Shown piece by piece: positions 8,455 to 14,598 of a DNA stretch of 33,374 bases. The number at the start of each line of letters is the position of its first letter. Within the stretch, counting starts at the first letter, position 1. This stretch comes from Bacilli bacterium (GTDB lineage Bacteria > Bacillota_I > Bacilli_A > RFN20 > CAG-826), in contig JAGCDH010000010.1 in the NCBI GenBank assembly GCA_017651165.1, positions 81,658 to 115,031 of the forward strand, given 5' to 3'. Below the pieces are notes generated by a model. It worked only from the letters and a program-made list of their open reading frames with translations. It was not told the origin of the DNA and searched no databases. A program made the translations under genes and the position numbers.

Positions 8455-9264
8455 TTAATCTTCTTTTTTAACTTCTTTAGGAGTGGCTTTAGCCTTTGAA
8501 GAGGTTCTCTTTCTTGGAGCTTTTTTCTCTTCTTTTGGCTCCTCTACGACTGGTTCTTCGACAGGGGTTTCTTCGGCGGGTTCTTCGGCGGGTTCTTCGG
8601 CCTTTTCCTCTTCCACTGGTTGAGGTTCTTCCTCGACTTTTGGTTCTTCTTGAGGCTTTGTTTCCTCTGGCTCTGGTTCACCATCAGCAGCCTCTAAAGC
8701 TTTTTGTTGTTTATTATGATCAATAATGAACATGCCTAATGCCACCGAGAAAACCACACCAAAGATAGCGATAAAGAAATATGGTGATTGAATAAACGCG
8801 ACAAAGTGACCAGTACCACGAGAAATACTGACTACCTTTCCCCTAATTAAAGAATAGGAAACAGGAGCGTCGTTTGTGTTATTAGCATCACCACGGAACA
8901 CTACGTATTTGTGACCGCTTTCATCGATATACTTATCAATAACACGGTGGCAAATAAGTGTATTCGACCCGGCAAAATAAGTCGCTATATCATATTGTTT
9001 GATAGAATCAAAACTCTTATATTGCTTAGTGGTAACCACATCATACTTTTTGATTTGCTTCATCTCGGGCGTGATGTAGGTATTAGCATCGTTAACTGTC
9101 GCCATTGAAGGAGAAACAATCACGGACTTTCTTAAACCAAAGATTGGATATTTGTAGCCTGACTTAATGTCAATATAATTCCAGACGAAAAAGAAGACCA
9201 TTAATGTAATGATGGAGAAAAATATTGAATTACCTATGATTTTAACTTTCTTAGATTTTTCCAT
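8455..9264 (-). CDS. sipW: SipW-like (ER-type) signal peptidase I with charged cytoplasmic tail
   Basis: 269 residues. Membrane helix 1 is about 11-30 and helix 2 about 162-182. The catalytic Ser53 is in VSPSM and the base is His106 in LICHRVID, not Lys, which marks the archaeal/ER/SipW class. FRGDANNTNDAPV (about 123-135) supplies the conserved Asp. The enzyme should cut the signal peptides of the three proteins encoded just upstream. Residues about 188-269 form an unusual tail: Glu/Pro-rich repeats, then a Lys/Arg-rich end. A TTG at 9279 extends the frame, but the ATG at 9264 is chosen because GGAG lies 8-9 bases upstream and it overlaps the preceding TAA (TAATG). SipW assignment is firm, substrate choice is inferred. 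Confidence 0.9.
   Translation of the reverse strand: MEKSKKVKIIGNSIFFSIITLMVFFFVWNYIDIKSGYKYPIFGLRKSVIVSPSMATVNDANTYITPEMKQIKKYDVVTTKQYKSFDSIKQYDIATYFAGSNTLICHRVIDKYIDESGHKYVVFRGDANNTNDAPVSYSLIRGKVVSISRGTGHFVAFIQSPYFFIAIFGVVFSVALGMFIIDHNKQQKALEAADGEPEPEETKPQEEPKVEEEPQPVEEEKAEEPAEEPAEETPVEEPVVEEPKEEKKAPRKRTSSKAKATPKEVKKED
8569..8600. repeat. Short 12-base tandem repeat in the signal peptidase tail
   Basis: The unit ttcttcggcggg occurs twice in full plus 8 bases of a third copy. It encodes the repeated Glu-Glu-Pro-Ala of the tail. Such repeats can gain or lose units in frame. Confidence 0.6.
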
Positions 9265-10097
9265 TATTTCGCACTCCAAACACCATTACTAAACGAAGGT
9301 GTACTTCCACCATTTGGATCCCAATCGCTCCAAACTTCACCACCACCCCAATACTCGTTCCATAATTCAAAACAGTTATTGGTGTCGGAATTACCGACTG
9401 TGAGAATGTTTGACCAGTTCCAGTCACCACTGTTAGTGGTATTACGTCTCACGTATTGATATCTCGTATAAGTTGAACCTATATCAAATTTGAATGTTCC
9501 AGCTGGGTTTTCAACACTTTCAGTGATTGTGCTGGCTAGATTATCTTCACCATCGTATAACTTGATAGCAAAAGTTGCATCTGCACTTGTCCAGTTTGAT
9601 GATGGTATGAAATAAAGGATGTCTTTATTCGCAGTAATATAGAGTTTTGAAGAACCATCATTATAGAACTTCAAGTAGAAAGAATAAGTTTTTGATGTCA
9701 TTGGAACAATGTAGTTATGTCCTTCGCCTGAATAAGTAATAGCGTCAGACCACCTATGTTCATAAGTACAGTTACTTGCACTATCTTGATACCAAACATC
9801 ATTGTTAGCCCAGACTTTTAGTTCTGCGGCTTTATTGAGTGGAATATTCTCTAATTTATATTCCTTGATTTTATTTTCTTCTGCAGTCATACCTGCAGTA
9901 TTATTGACAAATTTATAAGTATTATTTTGTTCCCAACTATTAAATGAGCCCTTCAAATAATAGTCGATATCTTGTGAAATGCCAAAATTGGCATTATTTG
10001 CGTTTTGAGTAAAAAGAGCATAGGCGCTACTAAAGGACCCAATGGTTAAAAGACCACCAAGGATTAATGTTGATATTAAAAAGCCCTTTTTATTCAT
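9264..10097 (-). CDS. SipW-type exported protein with two putative carbohydrate-binding domains
   Basis: 277 residues. The N-terminus is a SipW-dependent-type signal: basic start, hydrophobic core, then FSSAYALFTQ with a likely cut near Ala27. The mature start carries NANFGISQ, shared with the neighbouring fibre-like protein. Two beta-rich, Trp-rich segments follow. Residues about 45-150 begin YYLKGSFNSWEQNNTYKF, like starch-binding folds. Residues about 155-270 contain YFIPSSNWTSADATFAIKLY and end LWNEYWGGGEVW. No TasA-like core is evident, so it may be a binding tip or a bound cargo. No ribosome site is clear before the ATG; a strong hairpin lies 22 bases upstream. The stop overlaps the signal peptidase start. 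Confidence 0.78.
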   Translation of the reverse strand: MNKKGFLISTLILGGLLTIGSFSSAYALFTQNANNANFGISQDIDYYLKGSFNSWEQNNTYKFVNNTAGMTAEENKIKEYKLENIPLNKAAELKVWANNDVWYQDSASNCTYEHRWSDAITYSGEGHNYIVPMTSKTYSFYLKFYNDGSSKLYITANKDILYFIPSSNWTSADATFAIKLYDGEDNLASTITESVENPAGTFKFDIGSTYTRYQYVRRNTTNSGDWNWSNILTVGNSDTNNCFELWNEYWGGGEVWSDWDPNGGSTPSFSNGVWSAK

Positions 10098-10119
10098 GAT
10101 TAAAGATTTTTGTTATATT

Positions 10120-10161
10120 GGTGTCCCCTACCCCTCATTTGAGGGGCAGGGATAAGACACC
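10120..10161 (-). promoter_or_regulatory. Very stable intercistronic hairpin
   Basis: On the minus strand GGTGTC pairs with GACACC. After a 4-base bulge (TTAT), CCCTGCCCCTC pairs with GAGGGGTAGGG around the loop AAAT, giving about 17 bp, mostly GC in an AT-rich gap. No U tract follows (AATATAACAAA). It more likely protects the 3' end of the upstream fibre mRNA or sets relative expression than ends transcription. Confidence 0.8.
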
Positions 10162-10177
10162 ATTTAATAGTGTTTAA

Positions 10178-11092
10178 TTAAGCGATTTCAGCGTAATTTG
10201 CCGCAGCATTTGCTGTGCCAGACCATGTGACATTGTATGATTTAGCAGGATCACATGCATAATTGGCATTTGACCATTTATCTTCACCGTCATTAATGAA
10301 GCACTTTGTTTCGCCAATTGTGCCTGGGAGGTTGTTATAAATCCATTCCCAACCTTCACCATAAGCTTTGTTGATGTTTGGAGCCATAGAATAGCCATCA
10401 TCAACTGTCCATTGGTTAGCATCACCTTTAACGTAAGCTGGATTAAACGAGACCGGTTGACCCCAAGTGACATTTAATGTATAGCCCAAAGATGCTTCGT
10501 TTTGAGTTAATGTATCAATGCCTGCTAAGTTGTATTTCAAATAAATATGAAGAACTTGCGTCCCTGCCGATGAAACAGCAATATCGTGATTGCCACTAAA
10601 TGATTGATGGCCTTCCTCTGCTGTAATAGCAAAGTCTTCAGCCATAAAAACGTTCTTGTAATAATGTTCGCCTAAGGAAGAAGCAACATAGTTATCGATA
10701 ACAGCCCAAACAGCTAATTTACCTCGATAAGCTTCTGGAATTCCAGTTAAAGAAATACCAAGATTACCAACAACAAAGTTTTGAGCATTAGCACCTGCTG
10801 CATATGTCGCTGATAAAGCCATTGAGTATTCAACTTGTGTGTAAGTAGTGCTTAAACCAGTACCACCATTATCTCCACCAGTTGTTAAGTATTGAGGATC
10901 GACATTCGACGCACCACCAACATCATTGATTTTATAGGTAACTGTACCACCGGAGCCAGCGTATGCACCAGCACTAATACCGAAACCAGTATTTTCTGCG
11001 GCTTGTTGATAAAGAGCAAAAGCTCCACCAATGCTAGCTAATGCACCAAAAGAGGCGACACCAATGCCAATTAATTTCTTACTAATTTTCAT
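10178..11092 (-). CDS. TasA-like SipW-dependent fibre protein with C-terminal starch-binding-like domain
   Basis: 304 residues from the ATG at 11092, which has GGAGG 8 bases upstream; the longer open frame to 11245 has no such support and overlaps the previous gene. The signal ends at SIGGAFALYQQ, the SipW-substrate style. The mature part begins AENTGFGISAG and continues to about 220 as a Gly/Ala/Thr-rich beta domain (AVWAVIDNYVASSLGEHYYK, HIYLKYNLAG), compatible with the TasA/camelysin fold. Residues about 225-304 (AYVKGDANQWTVDDGYSMAP, KCFINDGEDKWSNANY) look like a starch-binding module. It lies 13 bases after the first fibre gene. Fibre assembly and glucan binding are inferred. Confidence 0.77.
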   Translation of the reverse strand: MKISKKLIGIGVASFGALASIGGAFALYQQAAENTGFGISAGAYAGSGGTVTYKINDVGGASNVDPQYLTTGGDNGGTGLSTTYTQVEYSMALSATYAAGANAQNFVVGNLGISLTGIPEAYRGKLAVWAVIDNYVASSLGEHYYKNVFMAEDFAITAEEGHQSFSGNHDIAVSSAGTQVLHIYLKYNLAGIDTLTQNEASLGYTLNVTWGQPVSFNPAYVKGDANQWTVDDGYSMAPNINKAYGEGWEWIYNNLPGTIGETKCFINDGEDKWSNANYACDPAKSYNVTWSGTANAAANYAEIA

Positions 11093-11105
11093 TGTTCTAT
11101 CCTCC

Positions 11106-11690
11106 TTATGCCGCGATGAATGATTGGCTAATTGTGATGCTTCCGTCCAAAGTATAGGATGGATGTTCACCATCATTAGCGCCAGTCCAAACCACTTCAA
11201 TGGCATAGTGGCCAGGAGTTTCGTGAACGTTTTCTGAAGCTGCAACCGCTAAATCAGTTGTACCTGTCAAATTGCTTTCATTTAAAACAGGAGCAGCAAC
11301 TTTACCTTCAATTTGATCGGCCACATGTTCTGCATCAAAAGCGGCGTTGATTTTGTAAACGCTAACTGTGAGACCCTTAATATGGTGATCCCCAGCAGTC
11401 GCGGCTAATGTGAATGTTAAACGCACGTTGCCAGCAACTGATTTAGATGATTTTGGAGTAACTTCTAAACCACGGTATTGAGCAACACCAGCGCTCAAAT
11501 TCTCAACGTTGTTGATTGTGGCGGTTGTTGATTCGCTACCCCAATAGAGATAGATAGCACCATCAAAAGCGCCTGGTCTACCTGCACCAGAGGCACCGGT
11601 TCTTGTTAAAGCAAACGCACTACCGACACCACCAACTAAGCTGGCCGCCATCACACCAATTAAGATTTTTCCTTTTAAACCTAATTTCAT
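11106..11690 (-). CDS. TasA/CalY-like SipW-dependent exported protein
   Basis: 194 residues, the size of TasA/camelysin-type proteins. The signal peptide is KGKILIGVMAASLVGGVGSA, with FALTRTGASG after it. The mature protein is a single beta-sandwich-like domain (AIYLYWGSES, YRGLEVTPKSSKSVAGNVRL, LTFTLAATAGDHHIKGLTVS, HYAIEVVWTG) with no cysteine. In Bacillus such proteins polymerise into biofilm fibres after SipW removes the signal. It is the first gene of the operon, behind a good promoter and a folded leader of about 125 bases; AAAGGAAA is the ribosome site. Exact family membership rests on signal style, size and neighbourhood rather than a diagnostic motif. Confidence 0.75.
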   Translation of the reverse strand: MKLGLKGKILIGVMAASLVGGVGSAFALTRTGASGAGRPGAFDGAIYLYWGSESTTATINNVENLSAGVAQYRGLEVTPKSSKSVAGNVRLTFTLAATAGDHHIKGLTVSVYKINAAFDAEHVADQIEGKVAAPVLNESNLTGTTDLAVAASENVHETPGHYAIEVVWTGANDGEHPSYTLDGSITISQSFIAA

Positions 11691-11777
11691 AGTGTTTAAT
11701 TTCCTTTCATGATTATGTTTTCTTTAGAACACAAAAGATTGTGAGTTCTACTAATCTATGATGTTCTATGGGACACC

Positions 11778-11798
11778 AAAAAATTTGTTTTCACAAAT
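11778..11798 (-). promoter_or_regulatory. Terminator-like hairpin in the fibre operon leader
   Basis: On the minus strand ATTTGT, loop GAAA, ACAAAT is followed by TTTTTT, about 20 bases into the predicted leader. A second hairpin nearer the start codon (TAGAA, bulge, CACAA with TTGTG, TTCTA) lies at about 11725-11752. The first stem is short and AT-only, so attenuation is only a possibility. Confidence 0.4.
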
Positions 11799-11823
11799 AT
11801 AAATAGTATCCGTTTGCAATATT

Positions 11824-11851
11824 ATTATATATTGGTTTAATGATTGGGCAA
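11824..11851 (-). promoter_or_regulatory. SigA-type promoter of the fibre/amylase operon
   Basis: TTGCCC (minus strand, 11846-11851), a 16-base spacer and a perfect TATAAT (11824-11829). Transcription would start near 11816, giving a leader of about 125 bases. Just downstream GCAAACG matches one half of a MalR/LacI-type operator, but the second half is poor. Confidence 0.65.
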
Positions 11852-11868
11852 TAACATTTTTTATATTA

Positions 11869-11896
11869 AATAAAAAAGGCTACCGATTTGGTAGCC
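11869..11896 (-). terminator. Intrinsic terminator of the maltodextrin operon
   Basis: On the minus strand GGCTACC, a 5-base loop, GGTAGCC, then TTTTTT. It lies 19 bases after the stop of the small membrane protein gene. Confidence 0.9.
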
Positions 11897-11914
11897 ATAA
11901 AAATTGATGTTTTT

Positions 11915-12364
11915 TTATCTTTGAATGACCGCTTCTTCGTCTTCTTTTTCTTTGGCTTTTTCCGCGTGTTTTAAGATTAAGCCAAAGGCCACGAGTGTGG
12001 ACATCGATAAGAGATAGGCTGGGATTGCAGTACCTTTATAAAGAGCAGCGTTTTTCGCGGTTTCTTGTTTGAAGTATTGGACATTATAGTACCAATATTC
12101 ACCCGCTTTGCTGTAAGCGCTGCTTTCATCAGCGATAAAAGCCGCCATATCTACTTCATCGGTTTGTGCAATAGATTTTTCAGTGCGATAAGCATCGGTT
12201 AAATCTCTCAGTCTTTTCTGACAAGTATTCAACGTTCTTTTAGAAGCTTGGTGCTTTGCACTTTCAAATTGTGAAACAGTGAATAAGGACAAAGACAAAA
12301 CCGCTAAACCGCCGAGAATAGCGACATAAGATAGTAATCTTTTTTTACCTTTTGCTAGTGCCAT
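11915..12364 (-). CDS. Small two-helix membrane protein of unknown function
   Basis: 149 residues, not recognised. Membrane helices lie at about 11-29 (LLSYVAILGGLAVLSLSLF) and about 112-131 (AIPAYLLSMSTLVAFGLIL). Both ends are highly charged (KGKKR; HAEKAKEKEDEEA). The central 80 residues between the helices are hydrophilic and probably form a helical extracytoplasmic loop (SAKHQASKRTLNTCQKRLRD, EYWYYNVQYFKQE). It starts 8 bases after the transport ATPase stop, with TAGGAGGAG as combined stop and ribosome site, and is the last gene before the terminator. Its place suggests an accessory role in maltodextrin uptake or surface anchoring, but nothing in the protein proves it. Confidence 0.7.
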   Translation of the reverse strand: MALAKGKKRLLSYVAILGGLAVLSLSLFTVSQFESAKHQASKRTLNTCQKRLRDLTDAYRTEKSIAQTDEVDMAAFIADESSAYSKAGEYWYYNVQYFKQETAKNAALYKGTAIPAYLLSMSTLVAFGLILKHAEKAKEKEDEEAVIQR

Positions 12365-12372
12365 GTCTCCTC

Positions 12373-13719
12373 CTATTCTTCTTTCTCTGCTTTTGGAAGT
12401 TCTTCTTGTTGTTCGTGCTTAATAATGTCCGCGTCTAATTCGTAGGCGTCAGCGTTAGTGATGTCAACAAGTAAGTTCTTCTCGCTTTCTGGATCAAAGA
12501 AGTGCATTGCTTTGCCAGAGAAAGTGATGTTAATTTGAGTGCCATTCACCATGCTATTTCTTTCTTCATCAGTTAAGGAAATAGTTGGAATACGAACGAT
12601 GAGTTTATTGCCTTGTTCAGTGGTGACGTGTAAGTGATATTCACTACCCATCATTTCATTGACTTGGATGGTGACTGGAATGCCTTCTTTGCCTCTGGCA
12701 AGTTGGATGTGCTCTGGTCTCATACCAAGAATGATTGGGCGAGATTGAACACCTCTTTCTAATAAGGCTTTGCCTTTTTCGCCATCCACTGGGAGTTTGT
12801 ATCCATAAGGATTGACGAAATATTTATCGCCCTCTCTAGACAAATCACAGTTCACGGTGTTCATCATTGGGGCACCAACAAATTGCGCGACGAATAAATT
12901 CGCTGGCATATCAAAGAGTTCTGCAGGGGTACCGACTTGCATGATGAAACCATCTTTCATACAGACGATTCTATCGCCTAAGGTCATCGCTTCGGTTTGG
13001 TCGTGGGTCACGTAAATGAAGGTCGTATTGATTCTCTTTCTTAAGAGAATGATTTCCGCTCTCATTTGGTTACGGAGTTTCGCGTCCAAGTTAGATAATG
13101 GTTCGTCCATTAAGAAGACTTTACAATCTTTAACCATCGCTCTACCAATGGCGACACGTTGTCTTTGACCACCGGATAAGGCTTTTGGTTTTCTTGTTAA
13201 GTATTGGGTAATACCCAAGACTTGAGCAGCGCTTGTGACGCGGTCGTAGATTTGGTCATTGGTGTAACCTTTTTGTTGACGACCGTTCTGTAGTTCGTCT
13301 TCAAGTTTAGCGACTTTAGCAGCATTACCTGCTGCTCTAGCAGCTTCTAATTCTTTTTGTGCTCTTTCAACTTCAGTTGGAGATAATGGTTCCACTCTTT
13401 GCTTCTTATCAAGACGGAGTGGGAAGGCCATATTTTCATAAACAGTTAAGTGTGGATAAAGAGCGTAGTTTTGGAAGACCATGGAGATGTGACGGTCTTT
13501 AGGTTGCATATCGTTGACGACTTCACCATCGATACTCACCGTACCTTCAGAAATATCTTCTAAGCCGGCGACCATTCTTAAAGTTGTGGATTTACCACAT
13601 CCAGATGGACCGACGAAGACGATGAATTCTTTGTCTTTAATGTGAAGATTGAAATCGTGCACCGCAGTGACGTTTCCTGAATAAATCTTCTTAACGTTTT
13701 TAATAATTACTTCTGCCAT
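12373..13719 (-). CDS. malK: Maltodextrin ABC transporter ATPase (MalK/MsmK/UgpC type) with helical insertion
   Basis: 448 residues, longer than the usual 365-380. Walker A is GPSGCGKST (37-45), the Q loop NYALYPHLTV, the signature LSGGQRQR (181-188), Walker B VFLMDEP (201-207) and the H loop YVTHDQTEAM. C-terminal TOBE-type domains run from about 290 (GMRPEHIQLARG). An extra charged, coiled-coil-like segment of about 45 residues lies at 106-153 (SPTEVERAQKELEAARAAGN, KLEDELQNGRQQK) in the helical subdomain, between the Q loop and the signature. It powers the two permeases encoded upstream and may also serve other sugar porters, as MsmK does in streptococci. Confidence 0.93.
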   Translation of the reverse strand: MAEVIIKNVKKIYSGNVTAVHDFNLHIKDKEFIVFVGPSGCGKSTTLRMVAGLEDISEGTVSIDGEVVNDMQPKDRHISMVFQNYALYPHLTVYENMAFPLRLDKKQRVEPLSPTEVERAQKELEAARAAGNAAKVAKLEDELQNGRQQKGYTNDQIYDRVTSAAQVLGITQYLTRKPKALSGGQRQRVAIGRAMVKDCKVFLMDEPLSNLDAKLRNQMRAEIILLRKRINTTFIYVTHDQTEAMTLGDRIVCMKDGFIMQVGTPAELFDMPANLFVAQFVGAPMMNTVNCDLSREGDKYFVNPYGYKLPVDGEKGKALLERGVQSRPIILGMRPEHIQLARGKEGIPVTIQVNEMMGSEYHLHVTTEQGNKLIVRIPTISLTDEERNSMVNGTQINITFSGKAMHFFDPESEKNLLVDITNADAYELDADIIKHEQQEELPKAEKEE

Positions 13720-13730
13720 AAAAATATCTC

Positions 13731-14597
13731 CTATCCTTTAACTGCACCACCAGTCACACCTTCAACATAGTACTTTTGCAAGAAGAGGAAGAGGACCATG
13801 ACTGGAATAGCGACGACAACACCACCAGCACAGAACGGGGCAAAGTGATCGTTAATCATATTTGGCGCGAGCCATGAATTAAGACCAGCGGCGACGTTCA
13901 TACCAGCTTCGTTGCCTAATGAGACTGTATAGGCGAAGACGTAATCGCCCCAAGGTCCCATAAATGAAGTTAAAACTGTATAAATTAAGATTGGTTTACA
14001 AAGTGGTAAGATGACTCGTACGAAGATTTGGGCTCTGGTAGCGCCATCCACTAAAGCGGCTTCGTCGAGTGATTTTGGTAACGTATCTAAAAAACCTTTA
14101 GAAACGTAATAGCCCATACCACTACTTGCGACATAGACAAGGATTAAGCCTGGAACAGCATTGGCGCCAGTTAATCCAATTGTCTTTAAGACTTGATAGA
14201 GAACGATCATTGTTAGGAAGCCTGGGAACATACCAAGCACCAACATGAAGTTCATCATGAATTTACGGAGTTTAAATCTATATCTTGATAAGACGTAGCT
14301 CATAGAGAACTGCATTGCAGTTTGGACTACGCACACCACAAGAGCGATGATGAAGGTATTAAAATACCATTTCAAGAAATCAGCACCAGCGGTGAAAAGG
14401 TAGATATAATTTCCGAAACCAAATTTCTCTGGGAAAATTGCCGATGATGGACCGGTATTGCCCACATCGAACGATCTCAATAAGAGGAAGACGAATGGTA
14501 AGATCCAAATAATTGAGATCAAAGCCAAGGTGACGTAAGAGGCAACATTACCAATACGGCGCTTGGTCGACATACTCATATGTTTTCTTTCAGCCAT
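13731..14597 (-). CDS. malG: Maltodextrin ABC transporter permease, MalG type
   Basis: 288 residues with six membrane helices. The EAA coupling loop is DEAALVDGATRAQIFVRVIL near 190-210, and the C-terminus EGVTGGAVKG is typical of MalG from Gram-positive bacteria. It forms the membrane channel with the MalF-like partner, whose stop lies one base upstream (TAATATG); AGGAGG sits inside the malF 3' end. The order binding protein, MalF, MalG, ATPase is a complete importer. Confidence 0.94.
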   Translation of the reverse strand: MAERKHMSMSTKRRIGNVASYVTLALISIIWILPFVFLLLRSFDVGNTGPSSAIFPEKFGFGNYIYLFTAGADFLKWYFNTFIIALVVCVVQTAMQFSMSYVLSRYRFKLRKFMMNFMLVLGMFPGFLTMIVLYQVLKTIGLTGANAVPGLILVYVASSGMGYYVSKGFLDTLPKSLDEAALVDGATRAQIFVRVILPLCKPILIYTVLTSFMGPWGDYVFAYTVSLGNEAGMNVAAGLNSWLAPNMINDHFAPFCAGGVVVAIPVMVLFLFLQKYYVEGVTGGAVKG

Positions 14598-14598
14598 A

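Noticed and set aside
9265-9279. TTG start for the signal peptidase
   Set aside because: The ATG at 9264 has GGAG at the right distance, while the TTG start has no ribosome site and adds only five residues.
10174-10473. Alternative-frame open frame inside the second fibre gene
   Set aside because: It is a shadow frame of a gene with a clear signal peptide and domain structure, with no ribosome site of its own.
11093-11245. Longer N-terminus for the second fibre protein
   Set aside because: It would overlap the first fibre gene and place 51 odd residues before a perfect signal peptide; the ATG at 11092 has a strong ribosome site.
11697-11713. Tiny upstream frame of four codons overlapping the ribosome site of the first fibre gene
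   Set aside because: ATG AAA GGA AAT TAA arises from the AAAGGAAA ribosome site itself and has no separate ribosome site; likely chance.
11803-11820. MalR or cre operator in the fibre operon promoter
   Set aside because: GCAAACG matches one half-site, but the other half (GATACT) does not match; left as a remark only.
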